Of a stretch of DNA of 64,000 nucleotides, positions 9,701 through 23,362 are shown piece after piece; positions within the stretch are counted from its first letter, which is position 1; each line of letters starts with the position of its first letter. The notes under the pieces are model-generated. The model had not been told where the DNA came from, ran no database searches, and saw only the letters and a program-made list of their open reading frames with translations. The position numbers were made by a program, and so were the translations under genes. This stretch comes from Mangifera indica (lineage: Eukaryota; Streptophyta; Magnoliopsida; Sapindales; Anacardiaceae). The stretch spans positions 14,196,668 through 14,260,667 of the forward strand of contig NC_058140.1 in the NCBI RefSeq assembly GCF_011075055.1, read 5' to 3'.

Positions 9701-12700
9701 ATGGAGAAGGAGGACGAATGGGTTCTGGTGCAGAGAGCCGCAGAGAGAGACTTGTGGAACCCGAGTGTTGGAGATGGGGGAGAGGGTTCTAAGCCGTTAA
9801 AGGTTACGTTTAGTGGGCCAGCTAAGCATTGGACCGATGCCATTCCGATTGGTAATGGAAGGATTGGAGCCATGGTGTGGGGTGGTGTCGATGCAGAGAC
9901 CATTCAACTTAATGGTAAAGTTATTGTCTCTTTTCGCTGTTGAACACAACTTTCACTTCGTCATGCTTCCTGTTGTTTTTGTTTCTATTTTCAATGAAGA
10001 AGCAGGCTTCTTGTGTATTGGTAGCGTTTGATTTATTTCAATATCATTTTATTGTTAAAGAAGAAACAGAACGTGCAAAATTAAAGATCGAATATTTTTC
10101 TTTTTCTATTTTTTTTAAAGTAAGCAGCAAAGAGTCATTTAAACTGCTTCAAACGTTTGGACTGTTGGTTTTAGTTAGAGGTCTAGATTTGTATTTTCAT
10201 ATAATAATTATAGTAGGAATGCTATTATTTGTTCTGCTATAGTTTTAAATTGACCATTCTGTGTTAAAAATAGTGAAAATTCACAACACTTTGGAAAAAG
10301 TATCTATATTTGGAGAAGATAATTTTGATTTTGTTTCTTTGGCTCTGGATGGTGAAAATTGCATGTTTGAATTTTTAATTTTCTTGATGTCCATATTTAT
10401 ACATTTGGGAATAAATCAATTACACGCTAAAATAATGGATACTTCATGTTTGCTATGCTGAATGGAAAAGCAATGTGCTTTTTTAAAAAAAAAAAGAAAA
10501 TTGAGAATCTGGGTCTTACGTTTACATTTGAAAATGTTTGCAGAGGATACACTGTGGACTGGTACTCCAGGTAACTATACTAACCCCAAAGCGCCAGAGG
10601 CACTCTCCAAGGTTAGGAAACTTGTTGATGGTGGCAAGTATGCTGAAGCCACTGCTGTAGGAGTCGAGTTGTCAGATGGTCCTTCTGATGTATGTTACTC
10701 AGTATTCCATAAAGCCTTCTTATTACACAACAAATGCACACATCTAATATATTTGTATTGGTTCTACTTAAAATTGTGGAAGATTGCAAATATGTCATTA
10801 ACTGGATTTTCACTTGAGCAGTTTACTTAACTGAGCGCATTGTCATCATAGCAAGATATATCCTGTGGACAAGGGTGTAGAAGAGTAAATCAATAGTTAG
10901 GAATCAATAATTCACGAGTTCCACCAATTTATGGAATTCAAGATAATTCAATACCTTTTGCATGAGCAAAATATTTGGACGGTTCTAAAACAGGCAAAAA
11001 AAAATTCTACAATAAGGGTGTTCCTGAATCCATGTTTGATTTCTCTCCAACTGAACCTCTTTCAAAGGCATAGATTACATTGGATGAACACTCTGCACTG
11101 TCATACAGTCTGTGTGGGATGGATTCAGTGTTGAAAAGCATGATTTGATTGATGCTTGATTATATAATTCACCCTTTTTTAAGAGATTTGACGTAACTAA
11201 CAGTGACCTGCATATTATTTTTGGATGCACGGTCTGTGCTTGACCTTGCTCCTTCTTATTGAGCAGCTTTTGCCATTTGCAGTTGCTTTGGCATGACAAA
11301 TTATATTTAAAAGACATACCTCATGCCTGAAGGCTAGGCTTGTTTTAAGTTTTCTTCTTGACATATGACTTCTATTGGGGCCTGGGCTTTCTTGACTTTC
11401 TATCCTCATTTAGAATTTAATGAATTTCTAGATAATTTGCACAGTGAAAAAATAATTTATTTGCAAAAAATATTCAAATATGTGCTGATGATTTTCTTGT
11501 GATTATGAAGGTTTATCAACCTCTGGGTGATATCAAGATAGAATTTGATAATTCCCATCTTAAATATGTGGAAGACACTTATTGCAGGGAGTTAGACTTA
11601 GACACTGCTACCGTCAAAATAAGTTATTCTGTGGGTGATGTTGAATTTACCAGGGAACATTTTGCTTCTAATCCCGATCAAGTGATTGTGACAAAGCTTT
11701 CAGGAAGCAAACCAGGTTCTTTGTCATTTACCGTGTCCCTTGATAGCAAATTGCATCATCAATCACAAGTAAATGGAAGAAGTCAGATTCTTCTCCGAGG
11801 AAGCTGTCCTGGTAAAAGGATTAGGCCACATTTGACAGTGAATGACAATCCAAAAGGTGTTCAATTTTCTGCAATTCTTGATATACAGATTAGTGAAACC
11901 AGAGGCACGATACAAGCTTTGGATGACAAAAAGTTTAAGTTAGAAGGGTGTGATTGGGTTGTGATGCTTCTGGTGGCTTCCTCTTCGTTTGATGGTCCAT
12001 TCACTACGCCTTCGGATTCTAAGAAGGATCCTACATCGGATTCCATCAGTGCATTGCAGTCAATTAGAAAATTTTCGTATTCTGATCTTTATGCACGTCA
12101 TTTGGATGACTATCAGAATCTTTTTCATCGTGTCTCACTGCAGCTTTCAAAAAGTTCCAAGAGCTTACATGGAGATGGTTCTTTGGAAGGAAAAAATCAT
12201 GTGTTATCTACATTTGACATGCATCCTCAGGGAAGTACAAATGTTATAACTTCAACAGCAGAGAGGGTGAAATCTTTTAAGACTGATGAAGATCCAGCCT
12301 TGGTGGAGCTTTTATTTCAGTATGGTCGATATTTGCTTATTTCTTGTTCACGGCCTGGAACTCAAGCTTCAAACTTGCAGGGTATATGGAACAAGGATAT
12401 TGAGCCAGCATGGGAGTATGTTCTGCATTCTCCACACTTCTCTTCTATGTTATTGAATTTTCTAACCTCATCTCTTTTTAAGCATTTAGTTTTGGTGTTT
12501 GCTAGATGTGTTTTGCTAATCCTTGCAGTGCCACATACTGAAAGCACTACTTTTTTATCCCCTGTAAATGTTTTGAAGGTGTAGTTATGTGGTTACAATT
12601 GCAGTAAATTATCTCATTGGATGTGTGGAGACTCTACGAAGATAATCTTACATTTTACCAAATTTTAAGTCTGCACTTGTCTTATCCTTTCAAAATTTTT

Positions 12701-15700
12701 TCTGGATGCCTTGAAAATACTTATTTCTTGTGATTTTCTTTAAATTTTATGCATATGAGTTTTAATAGTAGGCCTTATAGATTAGGGTTTGAATAAGGAT
12801 TTAGTAGTGAGCAGGACAATATAGCAACAATGAACTGTTCTGATATTGGGGATAATATTTCACTGAACTTTCTTCATAATTTTGTAAATTGATGGAATCA
12901 TTGCATGATTAAGTTGATGCTTCGGGTAATAGTTCTTCTGCAGAAGTTATTACCACTATAGGACCTCAATTTTTGTATTTTTACATAAAGATTTGATTTC
13001 AATATATAGCCTCTAATTATTTAATTTTAAATTTCAGTTGTGCTCCTCACTTGAACATTAATCTTCAGATGAACTATTGGCCTTCCCTTTCTTGCAACCT
13101 TCATGAGTGCCAAGAACCCTTGTTTGATTACATTTCCTCGTTTTCAGTGAATGGGAGTAAAACGGCAAAAGTAAGATTTCTTTGTGTTTTGTATTTTCTC
13201 CTCTCTCTCCCCCTTGTTTTTCCCCACATTTTTCCAATGAGTTTTTATATGTAATCATGGAAATTTTATAATGAAATTCTTTACTAGATGAGCCCTCGTT
13301 GTAAAATTAGGAGATGCAGGAGCCATCATTCTTGAGTTTATTTAGCAAAAATTTTAGAAAAGATGCTAGAAAATGATTTTATGCCTCAGGTAAGCCTATC
13401 TTTAGACATACCAAAGGTAATAATGGTCTGGTGTAAAATCATTGTGAAGCAATTTTACTCCTTTAACTTGCTTTCTTGCTAGTAGCATATCCATTATATG
13501 GACCCAGGTGAAAGCATCATAAAATGTAGACCAACATAATTTGGAATTCCCTGGTTGGACCTCATGATCTTTGTGTTTTTGTGGATAAATAATATTTATA
13601 TGTTCAAGAAAATACTCTGTATCCTATGCACACGGATTTTGCTTAATTAGTGAATGAATTTTGCAGGTGAACTATGAGTGTAGTGGTTGGGTGGTTCATC
13701 AAGTTTCTGACATATGGGCAAAGACATCACCTGATCGAGGTGAGGCTGTTTGGGCTTTATGGCCAATGGGGGGAGCATGGGTTTGCACCCATCTGTGGGA
13801 GCATTACATGTACACAATGGACAAAGTAAGCTCTTGATTTGCGGATAGTTGTCGTCTTCTTCTTTTTTTTTTTTGCTTAGGATAAAATTTTACTTGAAAT
13901 TTGTCATAAAGAGTTTGGTAAACTCTTACATTGAGTTCCCTCTTGTGGTCAGCTCATACTGTTAGACTTTCATGGATATACTGATTCTATGAATTATGAA
14001 AGACATGAAATCAAAAAGTATAATGTTATTATCTTTAAATAATAGTCGTATGTGACCATACTTTTCAGCTAGTCCAATGGTTTTTTTTTACATCCCATTT
14101 GTAGAAGTATTCATTTATTTTATTTACTATTATTTGTTGAAAAGTTACTTGCTCTTGTTGCAATCATCACAGCACTTCATATTTTAACCTGGTGATGCAT
14201 ATTTGCTCGATATGAGTAATATTATCTATATGCCTTCTCATTCTTATGGCTTCATAGTTTATAATCCATGCAACCTCATTGAAGCAAAGTTAATGAGTCA
14301 CAATCATAAAGCCTTCAGTATTCTTTTCCTTATTATTTTGAAAATTTTACCCCATAAATTCTGTTGTGTTTTCGAAAGAAAATCAGTCTACATCTTCTCT
14401 ATATGTCATCTTAATTTTCCCTTTTAAAAAGATAGTCATACAACTGTCTGTAAGTGGCTTCAATCTTAATTTTCTCCATATAGTTTGGTTTAAAGATAAA
14501 ATTTACAATTAGTACTATATGCATTAAATTTAGTTTGTAACAGATCTATATTACTGGTAAATATCAGTATCAATATATAATTACCACTGACTCATATCCA
14601 ATAAAGATAGAAAGTAAGAGTCGGTATTTTATAAATTCTGTTTTCACTTTTTGTTTACTCCCATTTATTGATTATTGAAAATGTGGGAAAGGGAATTCCT
14701 TGGAAGTTTCTCATTATGATTACCACACATGATTATGGGAATGGAAATACTAATTTAGAAAATGAGAGAATAGGAATCCTTCTATTCAGCTCATTCCTGG
14801 TACAGCCTAAGTCTTTCTCCAAGAAATTCTGGATCTGGAAGTGCTAAGGTACTTCTGATCACCAGGTTCATGAATATGCTTGCTATTTGCTTGTTAACTC
14901 CAATCTGCATCTTTCTCTTAATCCCTTAGGTCGATCATGTTTGCTGTTGTACTTTCTATAGTTTTATTTCTGTTTCAAATTTTCTAGTAATTTAATGATT
15001 CCAAATATTATCTATGATTTAGGATTTTCTAAAAAATAAGGCCTATCCTCTGTTGGAAGGATGTACAAAATTTCTGTTAGACTGGTTGATTGATGGCCCT
15101 GGAGGATTTTTGGAAACAAACCCATCAACATCTCCAGAACACATGTTTGTTGCTCCTGATGGTAAGCAAGCTAGTGTGAGCTACTCATCAACCATGGACA
15201 TGTCAATCATTAAAGAAGTATTTTCTGCAATTGTATCTGCTGCAGAGGTAAGTCTCATACTACATGAATAAAGAGCCGCCAAAGTATAGCTTATATCAAT
15301 AATCAGCTGAAAATTAATTGTAAATAGATTCTTGGAAAAAGTGAGGATTCTCTCATTAAAAAGGTTCGGGATTCTCAACCAAGGCTTTTGCCTACAAAAA
15401 TTGCTAGAGATGGTTCCATTATGGAATGGGTAAGTGAGTAGCTTGAAATTACTTTTTAGATCCTTGTGAATCTTTTTGTGATATTTGATGTTCTACTATG
15501 TAATAGATGTCAAATAAAGCTGCATTTATCATGGGCTGAGAGGTTCCTTCTTTTTAATGTAAGGCACAAGATTTTGAGGACCCAGACGTTCATCATCGAC
15601 ATGTATCACACCTGTTTGGCCTGTATCCAGGACACACAATTACTGTTGAGAAAACTCCAGACCTCTGTAAAGCAGCTGATTTTACTCTATTTAAAAGAGG

Positions 15701-17066
15701 TTCGTATGTGATAATCACCTATATCTAGCAATTGCAACCTGCTTGATGGATGTTTAAAAGCAAAGTTAATGTCCTCTTTTTATCTTGGCTTTTCATATGA
15801 TATGTTTGAGAATGATCTATTACACTTGTTGCATGCATACATATTTACTAAATTTTTTAATTGGAGTGTCAGTACAATTCAGACTTTGGTAAGTATACTG
15901 TTCTTGAGTGGTACATTTACATTTCATATTTGGAGCAGGAGAGGACGGTCCAGGATGGTCAACCACATGGAAAATTGCTCTATGGGCACGCCTTCGAAAC
16001 AGTGAGCATGCGTATCGCATGGTGAAGCATTTGTTTAATTTGGTTGATCCAGGAAACGAAAATGCTTTTGAAGGAGGACTATACAGTAACTTGTTCACAG
16101 CACATCCCCCTTTCCAGATAGATGCCAACTTTGGGTAAGAAGATTGTTTTAGTGTTATGCCAATGAAATTGCTTGACACTGATCAGTTTGAATTTTCATA
16201 TGATCAGCTCTAATCCAACAATGCTATATATTTTAACAAACTGACTCACAAGTAAAATGTTACAATTAATTGGCATAAAAAGAGAGTTTGAAGATTAGGA
16301 TAGTGTTGGAAGCATCTTATTAAGTTTATGTCAAAAATGTACCTGTTGCATGAGATATACTAGTGGTAATGGCAATTGTAATGATAAAATACTAGTGTTA
16401 CGTTTTTTTCATTTACGTACTGTAGGAACTAATCTCTGAAACTAGAGGTAGTCAAATTATTATTGTATCCTTTAGTGTTATTTACTGACTGCTGCACTTG
16501 AATTTAACATAATATTATTTCCTAGTACTGTGAATGAAGAAAAGAATCACTTGTCTACATGGAAAAAGCTTTTCATTCTACAAGAGAAAAGCTAATCACT
16601 TGTCTATGATAGTCCTTGGGATTTTTCCTTTGCCTTTATTAGATTTAAACTTGTACAAATTCTTTCAAGATTACCCCAAGTGACTGGGAACCCTTTTAGG
16701 AATAACTGTGAAGTAACAACAGTTTGTCTGGAAAAAGCTTTTCATTCTGCCTTCTCTTTTGTCAGTTTTTCAGCGGCTGTTGCTGAGATGCTTGTGCAGA
16801 GTACCGTAAAGGATCTGTACTTACTTCCTGCCCTCCCACATGACAAGTGGGCAAGCGGTTGTGTGAAAGGATTGAAAGCGCGAGGTGGGGTGACATTCAA
16901 CATCTGCTGGAATGAAGGGAGCCTGCAGGAAGTTGTTCTTTGGTCTAAGGAGCAAAATTCCCTTAGGTTACATTACAGAGAAACAACTGTGACAGCAAAC
17001 ATATCAACCGGTAGAGTTTACACATTCAACAAGAATTTAAAATGCGTGAAGACATATTCTCTCTGA
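9701..17066 (+). CDS. GH95 alpha-L-fucosidase, copy A
   Basis: Ten exons: 9701-9914, 10544-10689, 11511-12415, 13038-13170, 13667-13825, 15023-15247, 15328-15429, 15564-15699, 15939-16134 and 16766-17066. They join to 2517 nt, 838 residues, all phases consistent. The family is GH95, inverting alpha-1,2-L-fucosidases; the Arabidopsis member (AXY8/FUC95A, ~843 aa) removes fucose from xyloglucan in the cell wall. The N-terminal domain starts PLKVTFSGPAKHWTDAIPIG. By analogy to the bifidobacterial enzyme the catalytic set is present: N428 and N430 (HLNINLQMNYW), E558 (NPSTSPEH) and D735 (HPPFQIDANFG). The start is the only nearby in-frame ATG; no obvious signal peptide follows it. Relative to copies B and C it has longer introns and 24 extra residues in exon 3 (around SLHGDGSLEGKNHVLSTFD). 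It looks functional. Confidence 0.93.
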
Positions 17067-18152
17067 GAAAAAAACTTATGGTACAGTCCTAAGGTCAGCT
17101 GTATCTTACGAGGGGTATTGTTTTTGTAATTGCTGATAAATCTGCACAGGAAAAAAGAGTTATATTTCAATAATCATTTTGTTTTTCTGTCTGTTGATGA
17201 CCCCGATTTTTTCAGTTTTAAGGATCTTATAGGAATATACAATGCTTCAAAATTAATGACAAAATGTGTAAACATTCTTTATATATTATTTAAGACCCTT
17301 AAGTCCTTGATTCTATTTTGAATACATTGTCACATATATATTTTTACGTCTAATTTTACTGCATTTTTCTTCCAATATCTACTGCAGAAGTTGTTATACA
17401 GAGAATTGCACTCAGCAGGAAAGAAAGGAAATGAAGAATCAGAAAATATCTCATCTGCTGCTGGGTTTAGATTGATTGTCTCAAGGGTTTACTTAATTAT
17501 GAGTCACAAGTATCAGTTGATATGTTATCATAAACACCACCACAAACAAAAACCCAACCATCACGGCTCTTCTTTAAGTCTCATCTTTGGAGCAGGGTGA
17601 CCGGTAATACATTTGTAAAACTAAACTAGATGGTATTACCATAAATTGATTCAGTGGCAACCGGTCAGTCTATGTAAAATGCCTAAGAAGGGCAGAAGTT
17701 ATTTCTAAGCTACTCATGCAACCAAAACTTCACCGGAGAAAAGAACGCAAGTTGTTGATGTTTGTCATCTGAGGCGAAGATATTTTGTAAATAATCATTA
17801 GATTTTTCAAAATTAGCATATGAAAGTTTGGAATTTTTTAAAATTAGCAGATGAAAGTTTGGAATTTCACCCAACATTGAGTGCGAATAAGTCTTTTGGC
17901 CATTTGTAAATAATCATTGTGTTAAGGTGAAACATGAACTAATAATTTTCATTTAAATTAATTAAATAATAATAAAAAGGATACTATTATTTATCACGTG
18001 CATTGTAGTTATCTGAAGATGACTTTATCCTAACGTTATGTTTTTGATAGTATTTGTATAGAAGCTTTCTGAATCGAATCATCCGAATCACGAACAAACT
18101 TTCCTCTTTGCCCTACTAAGTGAATATATTTACACTCCTGCCGGCCTATGAG
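17067..18152. other. Spacer between GH95 copies A and B
   Basis: 17067-17337 is unique 3' sequence of copy A. From ~17338 the sequence matches that after copy B from ~23406, marking the left edge of the duplicated unit. It contains a small foldback-family remnant (17800-17902). No gene is supported. Confidence 0.6.
17784..17918. mobile_element. Degenerate foldback-family remnant between copies A and B
   Basis: GAATAAGTCTTTTGGCC (17885-17901) is the terminal motif of the foldback Mutator-like family. It is bracketed by two 16-bp direct repeats TTTGTAAATAATCATT (17784-17799 and 17903-17918). Only ~100 bp lies between, so this is an internally deleted copy. A diverged counterpart lies at ~23866-23950 in the second unit, so the insertion predates the duplication. 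Confidence 0.55.
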
Positions 18153-18215
18153 ATGAGTTTAATGAAAGAAACTGCCATGAGCAAGCAAACAAAGCTCCTC
18201 TTTTTATCGTTTTGA
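18153..18215 (+). other. Potential uORF upstream of GH95 copy B
   Basis: A 20-codon ORF (MSLMKETAMSKQTKLLFLSF) ending in TGA, 43 nt before the copy B ATG and in a different frame. The tail KLLFLSF is hydrophobic and preceded by basic residues, like the start of a signal peptide. In copy C its first ATG has changed to TTG, leaving a 17-codon version from 24183. Whether the leader is transcribed is unknown. Confidence 0.35.
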
Positions 18216-18258
18216 CCTTAATTGGTTGCAAATTTTATCAGCTGCAGTGGTTTCTTCA

Positions 18259-21200
18259 ATGGAGGATGGTGAGTGGGTTCTAGTGCCACGTCACGTGGAT
18301 AAAGACCTCCGGAACTCAAGTTTAATGATGGACTCTGAGCCTGTGACGACTAACCCTTTAAAGATTACATTCAATGAACCCGCCAAGCATTTCACCGACG
18401 CAATTCCGATTGGTAATGGTCGCCTTGGAGCCATGGTATGGGGCGGTGTGATGTCTGAAACTCTCCAGCTCAATGGTATCCTTTTATTTTTGTCGCTGAT
18501 ATTTTGAAAGAAACCGTTTGTTTTCTCTGAACTTTAGATATGACTTGGAAAATGGTGTCAATTTATCTTCTTTTCCAGAGGACACGCTCTGGACTGGGAT
18601 TCCGGGGAACTATAGTAACCCTGAAGCTCCAGAGGCACTGTCTAAGGTCAGGCGTCTTGTTGACATCGGTGAATATGCTGCAGCTACTTCTGAATCAGTC
18701 AACTTGTTTGGACATCCTGCAGAAGTATATTACTTAACATATCTATTTTTCGTCGTCATTTTTACTGACTCATTATCTTGTTACATATATGTAAGTCATG
18801 GTATATAGAATGTTGAGCCTTTACTAGTGTTGTTAAGTATCAACATTTGATTCATAACAGAACTTGTTGCTTGAAATTACTTTAATTAAGTTTCAGTGTT
18901 TTGATGAATGACTACATTAAGTGAATCAGCAGATTCATTTTAACAAATTACTGTTCTTTGCCTCAATCCCCATTTTCTAACAAATTTCTTTTGATGTTGA
19001 AGGTTTACCAACTTCTTGGTGATATTAAACTAGAATTTGATGATTCCCATCTTTCATATATTGAAGATACTTATCATAGAGAGCTGGACTTGAATACTGC
19101 AACTGCACTAGTGAAATATTCTGTGGGAAATGTAGAATTCACAAGAGAACATTTTTCTTCATATCCGGACCAAGTGATTGTGACAAAAATTTCTGGAAGC
19201 GAGGTCGGGTCTTTGTCCTTTACGGTATCTCTGGATAGCAAGTTAGATCATAATTCCTATGTGAATGGAAAAAATCAGATTATAATGGAAGGACATTGCC
19301 CTGGAAGGAGAATACCACCAACAGTGGAGGCAAATGATGAACCCAAGGGAATTCAGTTTTCTGCAGTTCTTGATATACAACTTAGTGATGGAAGTGGCAT
19401 CATACATGCTTTAGCGAACAAGAAGTTGAAAGTTGAAGGTTCAGATTGGGCAATTATTCTTCTAGTGGCTTCATCCTCATTTGATGGACCATTCACGAAG
19501 CCTTCAGATTCTAAAAAGGATCCTACTTCAGAGTGTCTTAGTGCATTAAAATCAGTTAAAAATCTGTCATATTCAGACCTTTATGCTCGACATTTGGATG
19601 ACTATCAGAACCTCTTTCACCGTGTCTCAATACAGCTTTCACAAAGCTTAAAAAGAAATGATGACACAGTTTCAACTGCAGAGAGGGTGAAATCTTTTCA
19701 ATACAACGAGGATCCATCTTTGGTGGAGCTTCTATTCCAATTTGGTCGATATTTGCTTATTTCTAGTTCACGGCCGGGAACTCAGGTGGCCAACCTGCAG
19801 GGAATATGGAATGAAGATCTGCAGCCGAAGTGGGAGTATGTTTTCACTGTCTTCTTTTTATTACATTTCACTTCCTTGTTATGTAAATCTTGATTATGTG
19901 TCTATGTTATTGATTCCTTCTGTCATTTTCTTTTGTTTTTGATAAACAAAGATATTTTATGTCTTCTCATTGTTTCCCTTTGCTGAACAAACTTTGGCAA
20001 CAAGTAAAACACCTAATTTGAAGCTTTATTTTTTCCCAACATTTCTGCTTTAGTTCAGTGATTCTTTTATGTAAATGCAATGGAAAGAAGTTATGTAATC
20101 AAATCTTTCTGATTGAAAAATAATTAATTGGAAATTACCATTCTGTGTTTAAGTTTGTAGGTTTAATGTTTTAATCAACAAGCATAATTTGGCAATGCTT
20201 AGTAGTGCTTAGTAGATTTTACAGACATGTAAAGCATTCCATTTCCTGTAACTGCATCAAGATTACATTTAAGATATTACTGACCCCTTTGTTTCTTTTC
20301 CAGTTCTGCTCCTCATGTAAATATCAATCTTGAAATGAACTATTGGTTGTCATTGCCTTGCGACCTTAGTGAGTGCCAGGAGCCTTTATTTGATTTCCTT
20401 ACCTCTCTGTCCATCAATGGAACTAAAACTGCAAAAGTAAGAAAATTTTTCCTTCAAGTTTATATCAGAAAACTTTCATCTTCATTAACTTTAGTTGCTG
20501 TGTTATTTGGAAGGATTATAAGGGAAGAAGTTTCCTTGATTTGAACCAGCATCTAACAAAGCATAGATGCTTCACTTGCAATCAGCATTCCTAAGTAGAA
20601 TGTTAGTAGTCTAGATGTTGGAAATACGCTTTCTATGTAAGAGATTCCCAAGTGTCCATATCGATTTAGTCTTACCATTCTTGTTACCAACAATAGAATG
20701 CTTCATTGTATTTCTTTGTCAATGTAGCTAAAAAGGCCTAAAATCAGAAAGATTTCCATCCAGTCCTTTGGTGCTGCTTTGATTTTCCTTGTAGTTTGAT
20801 TTTTCAGTTTGCCATTTTCTATTTTCAATGCCACATGTTACTTTTTATTTATTTTACAGGTGAACTATTCAGCAAGTGGCTGGGTAGCTCATCATAAGTC
20901 TGATATATGGGCAAAAACATCAGCAGATCGAGGTAAAGCTGTATGGGCTATGTGGCAGATGGGTGGAGCATGGCTTTGTACACATCTGTGGGGGCACTAT
21001 AATTATACAATGGACAAAGTAAGATTCCATTCAATACTTGCCTATACCTTTCTTTTGGTAATCATTGGCAATAATGTCTATGAATTGCATGTCAAAAGTT
21101 ACACCTCTTACTCACTGCTGTTGAATTTAGAGTTGATAATGGAATGCAAATTGAGGCCAGTCATAGAGAATTTGTGATAGAATGGCCTAGAGGTGGACAT

Positions 21201-23362
21201 CTACTATGGCATATACTTGAATATAATAATTTCTTGCGAATTTTGCCTTGCCCATTCTTTGAAGTTTAAGTATTTCATCGATTTCTTAATGTTAGTATAT
21301 TTTTTTCATTTATATGTTAATTATCAAGTTAATGATATGTCGTCTGCTTGAATAGGATTTTCTTAGAAGTAAGGCGTATCCTTTGTTGGAAGGATGTGTG
21401 TTATTTCTATTGGATTGGTTGATTGAAGGTAATGATGGCTATCTCGAAACCAACCCCTCAACATCACCCGAACATAATTTTATTGCTCCTGATGGTAACA
21501 TAGCCTGTGTGAGCTACTCATCAACCATGGATATGGCAATTATCAGAGAAGTTTTTTCTGCTTTTATTTCTGCCACCGAGGTGAAGCTCTTAATTCTTCT
21601 CTCAGTCTTGACAGGCATGGACCCAAATACAGATGAGTGGGGGCTTCTGACCCTAGTCAAAAGATTTTTTTTTTTTTAAATTTAGTTTAATTTTTCAGTT
21701 TTGATTGAGAATATTTGTATTGCAAAATTTGACCCCATTCATCTACAATTTTCATATTTATATTATTTTATTTTGAACTTACCCCCAAAGTTAATTCCTG
21801 GGCCTGCCCCTCAATCTTGATAAACATACTTTTCAGTTTTGGTACACCATTATAATCTGAATTTTATATCTTTTGATAATAGGTTTTGGGAGGAAATGAT
21901 GATACTCTTCTTGCAAAAGTGAGAAAGGCTCTACCAAGGCTTCGTCCAACAAAAATTGCAGAAGATGGATCAATCATGGAATGGGTATGGTATTAAATTG
22001 AATTTAAGCTAAGCACATATCAAAATTTCAAAATTTTAAAATTTTATTCATGTCCTAAGAAATTCTGTACTTGTTAGATTGAATTTAAGCTAAGCAAATA
22101 TCAAAATTTGCAAATTTTATTATGTCCTAAGAAATTCTGTACTTGGTAGGCAGGCACAAGATTTTAAGGACCCAGAGGTGCACCATCGACATCTTTCTCA
22201 CCTATTTGGCCTATTTCCTGGGCACACAATAACCATTGAAGGAAATCCAGGCCTTTGTAAAGCTGCAGAAAAGACCCTTCAGAAACGAGGTTTGTATGTG
22301 TTAATGACTCGACTGAACCTTTGATTTTGCATTTTGTATTAACCATCTGGCATAGGGGTCATTTGGTTGCACATAACCAAATTGAAATCAGGATAACGTT
22401 AAAATTCCAGAGATGTACTAAGATACAAAACAGTGTACAAAGGCAAGTAAAGAAGTTTATCCACATAGGAAACTTACAAAATAGGAGAATTTGTGAAAGT
22501 TTTCTCAGATTCCATTTCATTATTATGATCATTCCCTGGAGTACAGTTAGATATCATCATCTCTTACATCATTGGAAACAGGAGAGGAGGGCCCTGGATG
22601 GTCAATGGCATGGAAAACTGCTCTTTGGGCACGTCTCCATAACAGTGAACATGCATATCGGATGGTCAAGCTTCTGATTAACTTGGTAGATCCAGATCAT
22701 CCGATAGCTTTTCATGGTGGTCTATATAATAACTTATTTGCAGCTCATCCTCCTTTCCAGATTGATGCCAACTTTGGGTAAGCTGCACTGACCTTATATT
22801 TTTTAATGAAAATGTGTGGCAATAGAGCAAATGCTTGTGGTTTCTGTATGAAAGTGAGTCGACATGTGCACTGGTTTCAGGACTTGTTTTATGTTTTTTC
22901 TCCTGTAATAATATATCAATGTTGCGGAATTGCTTCTGCAAACACCTTGATGATTGTTTTCAAACACTTAAGTGCATATTGTGCTGGATTAAATATAATT
23001 TATAAGTTGTAACAAAGCTATCATTTTTGCAATCTTTTGGTTTCAGTATTACAGCAGCGGTTGCAGAAATGCTTATGCAGAGTACCCTGAACGACTTGTA
23101 TTTACTTCCAGCTATACCTCTGGATAAATGGGAGAACGGCTGTGTTAAAGGATTGAAAGCACGAGGTGGAATGACTGTAAATATCAACTGGAAAGACAGT
23201 GATCTTCATGAAGTACATCTCTGGTCGAAGGATCAAGATTCTCTCAAAAATTTGCATTATCGGGGAACTAGAGTCACCGTGAATATATCATCCAGCAGAA
23301 TATACACATTCAACAGACAATTACAGTGCATCTGCACAAGCTCACTACCAGAAGTAATCTAG
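18259..23362 (+). CDS. GH95 alpha-L-fucosidase, copy B
   Basis: Ten exons: 18259-18475, 18579-18724, 19003-19835, 20304-20436, 20860-21018, 21356-21580, 21883-21984, 22154-22289, 22582-22777 and 23047-23362. They join to 2463 nt, 820 residues, in frame throughout. The start is ATG at 18259 (MEDGEWVLVPRHVDKDLRN); upstream in-frame codons include no other ATG. Catalytic equivalents are N405 and N407 (HVNINLEMNYW), E535 and D712 (FQIDANFG). The conserved segment SADRGKAVWAMWQMGGAW is intact, unlike copy C. Intron positions and phases match copies A and C. Role: removal of alpha-1,2-linked fucose from wall xyloglucan, inferred from the family. It appears intact and is the best functional candidate of the B/C pair. 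Confidence 0.93.
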
